35,585 nt of DNA from JAFDWI01 sp964449375. GTDB taxonomy: Bacteria > Actinomycetota > Acidimicrobiia > Acidimicrobiales > Iamiaceae. The stretch is taken from assembly GCA_964449375.1 (NCBI GenBank), contig CAYVAS010000022.1, positions 1 through 35,585 of the forward strand, read 5' to 3'. The position numbers and the translations under genes were made by a program. Under the pieces are notes generated by a model. It was given only the letters and a program-made list of their open reading frames with translations. It searched no databases and had not been told where the DNA came from. Of this stretch, positions 1 through 9,328 are shown one piece after another (positions within the stretch are counted from its first letter, which is position 1; every line of letters begins with the position of its first letter).

Positions 1-550
1 CCTGGATGATCACGGTCTTGCCCACACCGGCACCACCGAACAGGCCGGTCTTGCCACCCCTGGCGTAGGGGGCCAGCAGGTCGATCACCTTGATGCCGGT
101 CTCGAACAGCTCGGTGCGGGTGGACAGGTTCTGGAACTTGGGAGCTGGTGCGTGGATCGGCCGGTACTGCTTGGCCTCGACCGGGCCGCGGTTGTCGACC
201 GGGTCGCCGAACAGGTTGAACACCCGGCCCAGGCACTCCTCACCGACCGGCACCGAGATCGGCGCGCCGGTGTTCTCCACGGCCATGCCGCGGACCACCC
301 CGTCGGTGCTCGACATCGACACCGCGCGCACCTGGTTGCGGCCGATCTGCTGGGCCACCTCGGCGACCAGCGTGACCGCCTCGTCGCCTTCGCCCAGCGC
401 GATGCGCAGGGCGGTGTTGATCTCGGGCAGGTCCTCCTGGCGGTCGAACTCGACGTCCAGGACCGGCCCGATGACCTGGCTCACCCGGCCCATCGGCCGG
501 TCTTCGGCGCCGGGAGCGGGCGCTGAGTTCTGCGTCGTCGTGTCGGTCAT
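1..550 (-). CDS. atpD: ATP synthase F1 subunit beta (5' part only)
   Basis: Catalytic beta subunit of the F1Fo ATP synthase; it makes ATP at the cytoplasmic F1 head. Only the first 183 residues are in the window, because the gene runs off the left edge (full length is usually about 470-480). The ATG at 548-550 has a GGAAG ribosome site just upstream. Visible are the N-terminal beta-barrel (about residues 20-95) and the start of the nucleotide-binding domain, which ends just after the Walker A motif GGAGVGKT (172-179). It is the last atp gene visible, after atpG with a 65-nt gap. Identification is certain; the remainder and the epsilon gene should lie beyond the edge. Confidence 0.97.
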   Translation of the reverse strand, partial: MTDTTTQNSAPAPGAEDRPMGRVSQVIGPVLDVEFDRQEDLPEINTALRIALGEGDEAVTLVAEVAQQIGRNQVRAVSMSSTDGVVRGMAVENTGAPISVPVGEECLGRVFNLFGDPVDNRGPVEAKQYRPIHAPAPKFQNLSTRTELFETGIKVIDLLAPYARGGKTGLFGGAGVGKTVIIQ

Positions 551-615
551 CGCTTGTCTTCCTTCATGGGGAGTCGTGCCGGGAAGAGCCCGGGGATCGT
601 GGGCGGCATCTGCCA

Positions 616-1488
616 TCAACCCTTGAGCGCTTCGGCGCCGCCGATGATCTCGGAGAGTTCCTTGGTGATCATCGCCTGGCGGGCCTTGTTGTACTGGAGG
701 TTCAATTGGTCCGCGATCTCCGCGGCGTTGTCGGTGGCCTGCTTCATGGCCATTCTGCGGGCGATCTGTTCGGAGGCCACCGCCTCGGCGAGGACCGAGA
801 ACATCACCTGGCGCTCGTAGCGGCGCAGGAGCTGGTTCAGGATCCCCTCGGCGGAGGGTTCGAAGATCGGCGCACCCCCGGCGTGCTCGTCGGCGGTGTC
901 CGGGGCGATCGGATACAGCGACAGGGTGCTCGGAGGCTGGCGGGCCACGCTCTCCCAGTGGGCGTACACGATGACGACCTCGTCGACCTCGCGGGCCAGG
1001 AAGGGGCGCCGGACCTCGCTGAGGAAGAACTCGGCCTCGTCCAGGGTCGGGTTGTCGAGCAGCTCCTCGGAGTAGGTCGAGGCCAGGTCGTAGCCGGCGA
1101 AGCGTAGGGCTCCGGTGCCCTTTCGGCCGGCCACGTACAGGTCGACCTCCTTGCCCTCGGCGACCTTGGCGTCCACGACGCGGCGGGTCAGCGAGACCAG
1201 GTGGGTGTTGTAGGCGCCGCACAGCCCCCGGTTGCCGGTGACCGCGAAGACCAGCGAACGCTTGACCTCACGCTGGTCGAACTGGGGCCAGGTCGACACG
1301 TCGACCCCGCTGCCTCCGATGTCGCCCATGAGGCGGCGGAGGTTCTCCATGTAGGGACCTGACGAGGCCACCCGGTCCTGGGCCGCGCGGAGCTTCGCGG
1401 TCGCGACCATCTCCATGGTGCGCGTGATCTTGCGCGTCGACTCGACGCTGCGGATCCTCTTTCGGATGACCTTGGGCTGATCGGCCAT
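616..1488 (-). CDS. atpG: ATP synthase F1 subunit gamma
   Basis: Central-stalk gamma subunit (290 aa) that transmits rotation from the c-ring to the alpha3-beta3 head. The N-terminal helix carries the family signature as RKITRTMEMVATAKLR (about residues 19-34). The C-terminal helix ends with the typical N-KARQAMITKELSEI segment. A central Rossmann-like part contains TGNRGLCGAYN. The gene lies 16 nt after atpA and before atpD in the classic order alpha-gamma-beta. Length and both terminal helices match intact family members. Nothing unusual was seen. Confidence 0.97.
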   Translation of the reverse strand: MADQPKVIRKRIRSVESTRKITRTMEMVATAKLRAAQDRVASSGPYMENLRRLMGDIGGSGVDVSTWPQFDQREVKRSLVFAVTGNRGLCGAYNTHLVSLTRRVVDAKVAEGKEVDLYVAGRKGTGALRFAGYDLASTYSEELLDNPTLDEAEFFLSEVRRPFLAREVDEVVIVYAHWESVARQPPSTLSLYPIAPDTADEHAGGAPIFEPSAEGILNQLLRRYERQVMFSVLAEAVASEQIARRMAMKQATDNAAEIADQLNLQYNKARQAMITKELSEIIGGAEALKG

Positions 1489-1504
1489 GGTTGCTCCGGC
1501 CCGA

Positions 1505-3034
<1,530 letters not shown>

Positions 3035-3044
3035 GTTCGTTTCC

Positions 3045-3596
3045 TTATACCAGCGAGGCGGCGAGCGTTCGGCGGAGGTCGCCCAGGGCACGGCGCGTGG
3101 TGCCGTCCACGACCAGATCGCCCAGGCTGACCCGGATACCACCGATCATCGAGGGGTCGACCCGTTGATCCAGGACGACCTCGCGACTGGTGGATTCTTC
3201 GAGCACCCGACGCAGCGCGTCGAGCAGTTCGGTGTCGAGAGGTTTGGCGGTGACGACGTCGGCATGAACCCGACCCAGGCCCTCGTTCACCAGTTCGGAG
3301 AACTCGAACGCGATGTCCGCGATGAGCTTTTCACGGCGGCGGGTGACCAGCACCTGGAGCAACCCGAGAATGTCGCGGGACACCCTGCCTTCGAACGCGG
3401 TTCGGAGCACCTTCCACTTGTCGTCCCGGGGGAACTGCGGCATCTCGATGAAGGTGCGCAGGTCCGGGTCGAGGTCGGCAACGACGTCGCGTACCGCGCT
3501 GAGCTCGAGGTCGAGCTCGGCGAGCGAGCCCTTGTCGGCTCCGATGTCGTACAGCGCCTGCGCGTAGATGCGGGCGACCACGTTCGCAGCACTCAC
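3045..3596 (-). CDS. atpH: ATP synthase F1 subunit delta
   Basis: Peripheral-stalk delta subunit (183 aa, OSCP type) that fixes the b stalk to the top of F1. The six-helix N-terminal domain opens with NVVARIYAQALYDIG. The C-terminal region has the family segment VDPSMIGGIRVSLGDLVVDGT (about 148-168). The start is a GTG that overlaps the atpF stop as GTGA (3593-3596), so translation is probably coupled. Here b and delta are two separate genes. Mycobacteria carry a b-delta fusion (family knowledge), so this window is not from that group. Confidence 0.95.
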   Translation of the reverse strand: MSAANVVARIYAQALYDIGADKGSLAELDLELSAVRDVVADLDPDLRTFIEMPQFPRDDKWKVLRTAFEGRVSRDILGLLQVLVTRRREKLIADIAFEFSELVNEGLGRVHADVVTAKPLDTELLDALRRVLEESTSREVVLDQRVDPSMIGGIRVSLGDLVVDGTTRRALGDLRRTLAASLV

Positions 3597-4138
3597 AGTC
3601 GACCGGCCACCTCGTTCACGACGTCACGGGCGGCCAGATCGTCGATGAGCTCGCGCACCATCCGTCGATGGTCCTCGTCGTCGAGTTCGCGGCCCAGCAG
3701 TTCGGTGGAGGCCTCCAGCGTGAGGTTCACCGTCGCGGTCTTGAGCTCGTCGATCGCCCGGGCCCGTTCCAGGTCGATCTCCCGCTTGGCGCGTTCGCGC
3801 TCCGCGGCGATGTCGATCTGGGCCGACTCGATCAGCGACGCGCGCTGGGTCTCGGCGGCGGCACGGCTGTCGGCGATGAGCTGCTTGGCTTCGGCACGCG
3901 CCTCGTTCAGGATCTGTTCCTGGCGGTCCGCCAGGTCCTGAGCCCGGGCCTCGGCCTCCTCGGCCTTGCGCAGTCCCTCCGAGATCCGCTCCTCACGCTC
4001 CTCCATCTTCCTGACCAGCATGGGCCAGGCGAACTTCGAGAGCACCCAGAGGGTGAACAGGACCAGCCCCAGCGTCCAGAAGAAGGACGCCGGGTTGAAC
4101 TGGATGAGGTTCGGGCTGTCTTGAGCGAGCTGTAGCAC
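3593..4138 (-). CDS. atpF: ATP synthase Fo subunit b
   Basis: Membrane-anchored peripheral-stalk b subunit (181 aa). A short N-terminal stretch leads into one membrane helix (about residues 17-38, FNPASFFWTLGLVLFTLWVL). A long charged coiled coil of heptad-like E/R/A sequence follows (about 45-150), which dimerises and contacts delta. Its stop overlaps the atpH start by 4 nt, and atpE ends 9 nt upstream. Length and topology are standard for an unfused bacterial b subunit. Confidence 0.95.
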   Translation of the reverse strand: MLQLAQDSPNLIQFNPASFFWTLGLVLFTLWVLSKFAWPMLVRKMEEREERISEGLRKAEEAEARAQDLADRQEQILNEARAEAKQLIADSRAAAETQRASLIESAQIDIAAERERAKREIDLERARAIDELKTATVNLTLEASTELLGRELDDEDHRRMVRELIDDLAARDVVNEVAGRL

Positions 4139-4147
4139 GGCGAGGAA

Positions 4148-4405
4148 CTAGTTGCTCATCGAGAGGAAGGCGACCACCACGGCGAAGAGCGCGACACCTT
4201 CGACCAGGGCCGCCATGATGATGGCGAACCCCTGAAGGCGGCTGAACTCTTCGGGCTGGCGGGCCATGCCCTCTGCGGCGCCCTGCGCGAGTCGACCGAT
4301 GCCGAGACCGGCGCCGATCACGGCGAGTCCGGCGCCGATACCGGCACCGAGCGCGCCGTAGGTCGGCACTTCGGCGAGAAGCGTGATCAGTCCGAGAAGG
4401 TTCAT
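4148..4405 (-). CDS. atpE: ATP synthase Fo subunit c
   Basis: Proton-carrying ring subunit (85 aa) with two membrane helices. Helix 1 has the glycine-rich packing motif (GAGIGAGLAVIGAGLGIG, about 20-37). The polar loop is ARQPE (48-52). Helix 2 carries the ion-binding carboxylate Glu69 in ALVEGVALF. The residue after Glu is Gly, not the Ser/Thr seen in Na+-binding c subunits, which supports a proton-coupled enzyme (inference). An AAGGAG ribosome site lies about 13 nt upstream of the ATG. It sits between atpB (64-nt gap) and atpF. Confidence 0.96.
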   Translation of the reverse strand: MNLLGLITLLAEVPTYGALGAGIGAGLAVIGAGLGIGRLAQGAAEGMARQPEEFSRLQGFAIIMAALVEGVALFAVVVAFLSMSN

Positions 4406-4469
4406 GGTTGTTGGTTGCTCCTTGTGATTTTCTCTTGGGAGGAGAGCTTGGGGTAGAGGTCGGGGTGGA

Positions 4470-5252
4470 TCAGTGCGGGTCGATCGCCGTGGCGATGAAC
4501 GTGGCGGTGAGGGCGGCGAAGATGTACGCCTGCAGGGTGCAGATCAGCACCTCGAGCAGGAGCACGCCGACGATACCCACAGCGCCGATGACGGTCAGGG
4601 CGACCTGGCCGCCACTGAAGGCGGCCACGCCGACCAGCATCGAGAACAGGATGGCGAGCAGGGCGTGACCGGCGACCATGTTGGCGAAGAGCCGGACCAT
4701 CAGGGCGAAGGGCTTGGTGAACAACCCGATGAACTCCATCAGGAAGATCAGCGGGAACAGGACCTTGGGCAGGCCCGGGGGTACCAGGTTGACGAAGTAC
4801 CGACCCGGCCCCTGGCGGATGAAGCCCGCGAGGGTGGTCGCCACCAGGGTGATCGTGGCCAGCGCCGCGGTGACCGCGATGTTGCCCGTGGCGGTGGCGA
4901 AGGCGTCGGTCTTGCCCTTCATGTAGACGGGGAACGGGAGCAGTCCCAGGAAGTTCGACACCAGGATGAAGAAGAACAGGGTCCAGATCAGCGGCAGGTA
5001 CTTCTTGCCGTCCTTGGGCCCCATGAACGCGTAGGCGATCTCGTCGCGGACCCACACCAGCCCGAACTCGATCAGGGCCAGAAAGCCGGTGGAGCGGGGC
5101 GCCGAGGTCGGCATCGCGCGGGCCGCCCAGGTGAACACGCCGATCATCAGGGCGGTGGCGACGATGAGCAGGATGGCGTGCGCGTCGATCGGCCCGACGT
5201 CGAAGTTGAGAAGTTCCTGGACGACGTGGTCGGCGTCGAGGCCAAGGATCAT
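4470..5252 (-). CDS. atpB: ATP synthase Fo subunit a
   Basis: Proton-channel a subunit (260 aa), a multi-pass membrane protein. The essential helix has the conserved stator arginine Arg187 in LMVRLFANMVAGH. Later helices are rich in Leu, Val and Ala and end at FIATAIDPH. The first ATG (5252) overlaps the stop of the preceding atpI as ATGA, so the pair is likely translationally coupled. Length and motif order match intact family members. Confidence 0.96.
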   Translation of the reverse strand: MILGLDADHVVQELLNFDVGPIDAHAILLIVATALMIGVFTWAARAMPTSAPRSTGFLALIEFGLVWVRDEIAYAFMGPKDGKKYLPLIWTLFFFILVSNFLGLLPFPVYMKGKTDAFATATGNIAVTAALATITLVATTLAGFIRQGPGRYFVNLVPPGLPKVLFPLIFLMEFIGLFTKPFALMVRLFANMVAGHALLAILFSMLVGVAAFSGGQVALTVIGAVGIVGVLLLEVLICTLQAYIFAALTATFIATAIDPH

Positions 5253-5638
5253 GCGACCTCCCGGCGCTGGTAGCGGAGCGCCAGCGCGGATTCGATTCCG
5301 AAGTAGATGAACATGAGCACCACGAACGTGAAGCCGAACGCGGCCGGGCTGACGCCCAGGCCGGGCACGAACGTGAAGGTGGTCAACAGGGCGATGAGCA
5401 CCATGAACCGGGCGCCGAACCCGACGCCGATGGTGACCAGGACCGCGCCGGGTTCACCGGCGAAGGCGCGGGCGGTGAAGTAGGTGCCGAGGACCGTGTT
5501 GACCGCGCCGAGGCCGACGCCGATGACCAGCCCACGGGCGGTGGCGCCCTCGATGGCGACGGCTCCGACGACGGTGGCGAGCATGATCAGCGCGGCGCCG
5601 CCGAACACGGCCAGGTTCCGGTCGATGCGGGCGATCAT
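5249..5638 (-). CDS. atpI: ATP synthase subunit I (AtpI-like membrane protein)
   Basis: Small membrane protein of 129 aa with four predicted hydrophobic segments (about residues 9-28, 33-52, 65-90 and 98-120). This is the topology of AtpI/ATP-synthase-I proteins, which assist c-ring assembly or supply Mg2+ (family knowledge; the exact role is debated). The frame is open upstream to 5932, but that stretch is the reverse frame of atpZ. The ATG at 5638 overlaps the atpZ stop as ATGA and is the natural start. Its own stop overlaps atpB by 4 nt. Named by position and topology; the sequence itself is weakly conserved. Confidence 0.8.
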   Translation of the reverse strand: MIARIDRNLAVFGGAALIMLATVVGAVAIEGATARGLVIGVGLGAVNTVLGTYFTARAFAGEPGAVLVTIGVGFGARFMVLIALLTTFTFVPGLGVSPAAFGFTFVVLMFIYFGIESALALRYQRREVA

Positions 5639-5907
5639 CGGGAATCGCTCCGGTCCCGGTCGGTGCCCGGGCCGGCGGCCCGGGTCAGTGCTCGCAGCAA
5701 CAGCCAGGTCGCGGTGGCGAAGGCCACGATCAGCAACAACGCGGTGAGCCAGGGGTCGGTGCCGAAACGGGCATCCAACCAGCGACCGGCCAGGGCGCCC
5801 GCCGCGCAGGTCACCGCGAACTCCAGGCCGCCCGACAGGTACCGCAGCGGCGAGACGCCGCCGTCGTCGGAGGCGCGCTCTTCGGCGCGCTGCTCGTCGG
5901 GGGTCAT
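5635..5907 (-). CDS. atpZ: AtpZ/AtpI-family protein
   Basis: Protein of 90 aa with a charged N-terminus and two membrane helices (about residues 24-42 and 52-73). It fits the AtpZ pattern GG.EF....AGALAGRWLDARFGTDPW. AtpZ is linked to Mg2+ uptake and ATP synthase assembly together with AtpI in Bacillus (family knowledge). The frame is open back to 6177, and an in-frame ATG at 6087 exists, but its codons have much poorer GC3 than real genes here and the extension shows no domain. The ATG at 5907 is therefore preferred although no strong ribosome site is seen. First gene of the atp operon. Confidence 0.78.
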   Translation of the reverse strand: MTPDEQRAEERASDDGGVSPLRYLSGGLEFAVTCAAGALAGRWLDARFGTDPWLTALLLIVAFATATWLLLRALTRAAGPGTDRDRSDSR

Positions 5908-6175
5908 GATGCGCCCAGCCTGCCAGGCGCACCGGACGGGTGCGACTCCGACCGGGGTGACCGGCACCGTGAAGGTGGGTCGGTGAGCCGACCGGGCCCC
6001 CACCGGACCGCGTGCGGCGATGCTCGGTGTCTTCAGTTCCTGGCGAGATCGCAGATGCACGTGGCTCTCATCTGGGGAGGTCGTCATGCTCGGGTGCCGG
6101 GTCGGTGGCTGGCGGACTCTACTCCGGCCGGCCAGCGGTCCTGCCGGTGACTGCTGTGCTTGTGAACGAAAGCTC
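5908..6175 (-). other. Long untranslated leader of the atp operon
   Basis: About 270 nt without a convincing gene between the putative atp promoter and atpZ. Codon use here is unlike that of the neighbours. A perfect 6-bp hairpin with a 4-nt loop lies at 5978-5993 (GGTCGG/CCGACC). No known riboswitch or leader peptide was recognised. Confidence 0.4.
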
Positions 6176-6205
6176 AATCTAGAAGGACCGCCCGGGAGAC
6201 TGCAA
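6176..6205 (-). promoter_or_regulatory. Putative promoter of the atp operon
   Basis: On the minus strand, a -35 TTGCAG (6200-6205) and a -10 TAGATT (6176-6181) are separated by 18 nt. They lie just downstream of the wecA stop, in the most AT-rich stretch of the neighbourhood. Both boxes are close to the sigma-70/SigA consensus. Confidence 0.5.
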
Positions 6206-6210
6206 AATTC

Positions 6211-7440
6211 TCACACCCCCGAACCGGGTCCGGACTCAGCACCCCCGCCGGCGCCCGGCGCATCGCCGGTCACCGTCGCGGGCACCGCGGCCTCGTCGTC
6301 GACGGCCCCGGGAGCGGACCCGTTGCCATTGCCATTGCCATTGCCATTGCGGCGGGTCGGACGGAACCACGTGTAGAGACCCAGGCCCAGCGCGGCGAGC
6401 AGGATCGGCACCAACCCGTTGCCGGTACCGGTGTAGGCCGGGTACAGCACGAACACCGAAAGCAGCGCCGTCCACAACCACAGGATGATGACCGCCGGCC
6501 AGTAGCCGTGACCCATCCGGATGAGCCGGTTGTGCAGGTGGTCGACGTCGCGGTTGGCCACCCCGGTTCGGCTGCGCGTCCGGCGGATGATCGCGAAGAC
6601 CGTGTCGACGATCGGCACGCCCAGGATGAAGATCGGGATGAACAGGGGCGCGAAGAAGAAGTACGTCTGGCCGCTGAAGGGCTCGGTGGTGCGGCCACCC
6701 ACCAGCATCGTGGCCACCGCCATGAGGGTGCCCAGCAGCAACGCCCCGCCGTCACCCATGAAGATCTTGGCCGGGTGCACGTTCCAGGGCAGAAAACCCA
6801 GACACAACCCCAGGGTGATCGTGGCGATCAGGATCGACGGGTTGTCGAAGCCGATCACACCGGCGGTGAGCAGCTTGTGCCCGTAGAGCAGGAACGCCCC
6901 CGAGGCGATCGCGACGATGCCCGCGGCCAGACCGTCGAGACCGTCGATGAGGTTCACCGCGGTGGTCAGTGCCAGTACCCAGAGCACCACCAGCAGCGGC
7001 TTCCAGTCCGCGGACAGCACGATCGTGCCCGCGAAGGGGATCCGGAAGTAGTCCATCGACACGCCCATCCAGTACAGGACCGACCCGCCCAGCACGATGC
7101 CGGCGGTCTTGGCCGGCGCGGACACCTCGTGCAGGTCGTCGATCGTGCCCACCGCCCAGATCACCGCCGGACCGGCGAGCACCCCCAGGATCGTCAGGCG
7201 TGCCGCGAACACCTGCTGGAATCCGCCGGAGAACCAGGCGACCGCCAGGCCGGCCAGGAACCCGATGAACATGGCGACCCCGCCGAGCTGGGGCACGGGG
7301 CGTTCGTGGGTGCGGTTGGCATCGGGCATCACGATCAGCCCGCGGGCCACCGCGAACCGACGCACCAACGGGGTCGCCACCGCGGTGACCGCCGCGGAGA
7401 CCACGAGCACCAGCGCCAGGCTCGTCCAGCGCAGCATCAT
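6211..7440 (-). CDS. wecA: Polyprenyl-phosphate GlcNAc-1-phosphate transferase (WecA/TagO family)
   Basis: Multi-pass membrane enzyme (409 aa) of the MraY/WecA superfamily. It moves a sugar-1-phosphate from a UDP-sugar to undecaprenyl or decaprenyl phosphate, the first lipid-linked step of cell-wall linker or polysaccharide synthesis. Motifs seen are GTIDDLHE (about 98-105), NLIDGLDGLA (163-172), KIFMGDGGALLLG, and the WecA-type HLHNRL loop, which separates it from MraY. About eleven hydrophobic helices are present. The C-terminus is a 45-residue hydrophilic tail with an (Asn-Gly)5 repeat (365-374). It lies between glyA and the atp operon, as rfe does in mycobacteria. A small hairpin (7480-7492) lies in the 68-nt gap after glyA. 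Confidence 0.92.
   Translation of the reverse strand: MMLRWTSLALVLVVSAAVTAVATPLVRRFAVARGLIVMPDANRTHERPVPQLGGVAMFIGFLAGLAVAWFSGGFQQVFAARLTILGVLAGPAVIWAVGTIDDLHEVSAPAKTAGIVLGGSVLYWMGVSMDYFRIPFAGTIVLSADWKPLLVVLWVLALTTAVNLIDGLDGLAAGIVAIASGAFLLYGHKLLTAGVIGFDNPSILIATITLGLCLGFLPWNVHPAKIFMGDGGALLLGTLMAVATMLVGGRTTEPFSGQTYFFFAPLFIPIFILGVPIVDTVFAIIRRTRSRTGVANRDVDHLHNRLIRMGHGYWPAVIILWLWTALLSVFVLYPAYTGTGNGLVPILLAALGLGLYTWFRPTRRNGNGNGNGNGSAPGAVDDEAAVPATVTGDAPGAGGGAESGPGSGV
6323..6350 (-). repeat. Hexanucleotide tandem repeat in wecA
   Basis: Four and two-thirds perfect copies of TTGCCA (plus strand), coding for an Asn-Gly run in the C-terminal tail of WecA. The unit is 6 bp, so slippage adds or removes whole residues without a frameshift. 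Confidence 0.9.
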
Positions 7441-7508
7441 CTCAGATCACCGCGCCACCGCACCGCAGGCAGGGGTGCACCACGCATCGTGGACGGACCC
7501 GGACCGAC

Positions 7509-8756
7509 TCACCCGGCCGGATAGGGCTCGAAGCGGGCGCACAGCGCGGCGACCTCCGCGCGCACCGCCGCCAGTTCGGCGTCGTCGTCGTGGGCGTTCA
7601 GCACCCGCAGGATCAGCGACGCGATCGTGTCCATCTCGGCCTCGCCCATGCCCTGGGTGGTCACCGCCGGGGTGCCGATGCGCAGTCCGCTGGTGATGTA
7701 GGGCGGCCGCGGGTCGTCGGGCACGGTGTTCTCGTTGAGGCTGATCCCGGCGCGGTCCAGGGCCAGTCGGGCCTTCTTGCCCGACAGGTCCTCGTCGAAG
7801 GGCCGCAGGTCCACCAGCATCAGATGGTTGTCGGTACCCCCCGACACCAACCGCAGGCCCGCCTCGGCGAGTGCGCGGGCCAACCGGTCGGCGTTGGCGA
7901 CGATGCGCGCCGCGTAGTCGGCGAACTCGGGCGTGGCCGCTTCGCGGAAGGCCACGGCCTTGGCCGCGATCACATGGTCGAGGGGGCCACCCTGCATGCC
8001 GGGGAACACCGACGAATCGATCGCCTTGGCGTGCTCGGACCGGCACAGGATGCACCCGCCCCGCGGGCCGCGCAGGGTCTTGTGGGTGGTGAAGGTGACC
8101 ACGTCGGCGTGCGGTACCGGGTTGGGGTGGACCCCACCGGCGATCAGACCGGCGACGTGCGCGGCGTCGAACATGAACAACGCCCCGACCTCGTCGGCGA
8201 TGGCCCGGAACGGCTCGGGGTCGATCAGCCGCGGGTACGCGGTGGCGCCGGCCACGATCATCCTGGGTTTCGTTGCACGGGCGACCTCGCGGACCTGGTC
8301 GAAGTCGATGCGCTCGTCGGACGCGGTGACCCCGTAGGAGGAGAACTCGTAGAGGATCCCGCTGGCGTTGACCGGCGAGCCGTGGGTGAGGTGCCCGCCC
8401 TGGTCCAGGCGCAGGCCCAGCACTGCGTCCCCGGGCTCGAGCAGCGCCTGGTACACCGCCAGGTTGGCGTTGGCCCCCGAGTGGGGCTGGACGTTTGCGT
8501 GCTCGGCGCCGAAGAGCTCGCGCACCCGGTCGCGGGCGACGTCCTCGACCTGGTCGATGACCTCGTTGCCGCCGTAGTAGCGCTTGCCGGGGTAGCCCTC
8601 GGAGTACTTGTTGGTGAGCACCGAGCCGGTGGCCTCGAGCACGGCGGGCGAGGCGAAGTTCTCCGAGGCGATCAACTGGATCGTCGAGTTCTGGCGGGTC
8701 ACCTCGTCGTCGATGAGACCGAACACCTCGTCGTCGCGCTGCGTGGGCCAGGTCAT
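7509..8756 (-). CDS. glyA: Serine hydroxymethyltransferase
   Basis: PLP enzyme (415 aa) that interconverts serine plus tetrahydrofolate with glycine plus 5,10-methylene-THF; cytosolic, main one-carbon source. Diagnostic segments are STIQLIASENF, the tyrosine-rich KYSEGYPGKRYYGG, the AHVAGLIAGG region, and the PLP-lysine motif FTTHKTLRGPRGG. The frame stays open far upstream (to 9074) as a reverse frame of rpiB. The ATG at 8756 has an AAGGAG ribosome site about 13 nt upstream and gives the family N-terminus. It follows rpiB by 20 nt and precedes wecA, the arrangement known from Bacillus (YwlE-RpiB-...-GlyA). Confidence 0.97.
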   Translation of the reverse strand: MTWPTQRDDEVFGLIDDEVTRQNSTIQLIASENFASPAVLEATGSVLTNKYSEGYPGKRYYGGNEVIDQVEDVARDRVRELFGAEHANVQPHSGANANLAVYQALLEPGDAVLGLRLDQGGHLTHGSPVNASGILYEFSSYGVTASDERIDFDQVREVARATKPRMIVAGATAYPRLIDPEPFRAIADEVGALFMFDAAHVAGLIAGGVHPNPVPHADVVTFTTHKTLRGPRGGCILCRSEHAKAIDSSVFPGMQGGPLDHVIAAKAVAFREAATPEFADYAARIVANADRLARALAEAGLRLVSGGTDNHLMLVDLRPFDEDLSGKKARLALDRAGISLNENTVPDDPRPPYITSGLRIGTPAVTTQGMGEAEMDTIASLILRVLNAHDDDAELAAVRAEVAALCARFEPYPAG

Positions 8757-8776
8757 GTCGGGGCGGGCTCCTTGGT

Positions 8777-9328
8777 TCAGGGTCGTGCGGCGCGTGGGGC
8801 GAAGGCGTCCTCGGCGTTGCCGCGGGCCGCCGCGGGAAGGTCGGCCCACAGTCGTGCAAGATAGGTGTCCTGGGCCGCCGGATCGGAAAAACGTGCTTCG
8901 AGTTCGGCGAGTTCGTCGATGCGGGCCTGGTGGCGGCCGCCTTCGAAGGGGGTGGCCAGCCACAGCCGGGCGATTTCGAGCGCCAGCGCGTCGGCGACCA
9001 CCCGGGCACCCATCGACAGCACGTTGGCGTCGTTGTGTGCGCGGGCCATGCGGGCGGTGTAGAGCTCGTTGCACAGCGCGGCCCGCACCCCCGCGACCTT
9101 GTTGGCCGCGAGCTGTTCGCCCTGGCCCGAACCGCCCAGCACGATGCCCCGGTCGACCCGTCCGCTCGCCACCGCCCGGCCCACCGCCGCGCAGAAGATC
9201 GGGTAGTCGACCGACTCGGGGGCGTGGGTGCCCAGGTCGACCACGCCGTGGCCGTCGTCGGCGAGGCCGTCGACGAGCACCGCCTTGAGCGAGTGACCGG
9301 CGTGATCCGAACCGATGGCGATCTGCAT
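8777..9328 (-). CDS. rpiB: Ribose-5-phosphate isomerase B
   Basis: RpiB/LacAB-type sugar-phosphate isomerase (183 aa); converts ribulose-5-phosphate and ribose-5-phosphate in the pentose phosphate pathway. The N-terminus MQIAIGSDHAGHSLK is diagnostic. The active-site loop is GGSGQGEQLAANK, the actinobacterial form with Glu where Escherichia coli uses a Cys as base (family knowledge). HNDANVLSMGAR follows. The ATG at 9328 shares one base with the stop of the upstream phosphatase (TGATG). The tail is about 25 residues longer than in E. coli, as in other actinobacterial RpiB. Confidence 0.93.
   Translation of the reverse strand: MQIAIGSDHAGHSLKAVLVDGLADDGHGVVDLGTHAPESVDYPIFCAAVGRAVASGRVDRGIVLGGSGQGEQLAANKVAGVRAALCNELYTARMARAHNDANVLSMGARVVADALALEIARLWLATPFEGGRHQARIDELAELEARFSDPAAQDTYLARLWADLPAAARGNAEDAFAPRAARP

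Noticed and set aside
3045..4138. Possible b-delta fusion as in mycobacteria
   Set aside because: Two complete separate genes with a 4-nt overlap and distinct domains are present.
5908..6177. N-terminal extension of AtpZ to 6087 or 6177
   Set aside because: Codon use is unlike real genes here, the extension has no hydrophobic or domain pattern, and the family begins close to the ATG at 5907.
8757..9074. Extension of GlyA by 106 codons
   Set aside because: It is the reverse reading frame of rpiB; the ATG at 8756 has a good ribosome site and the normal N-terminus.
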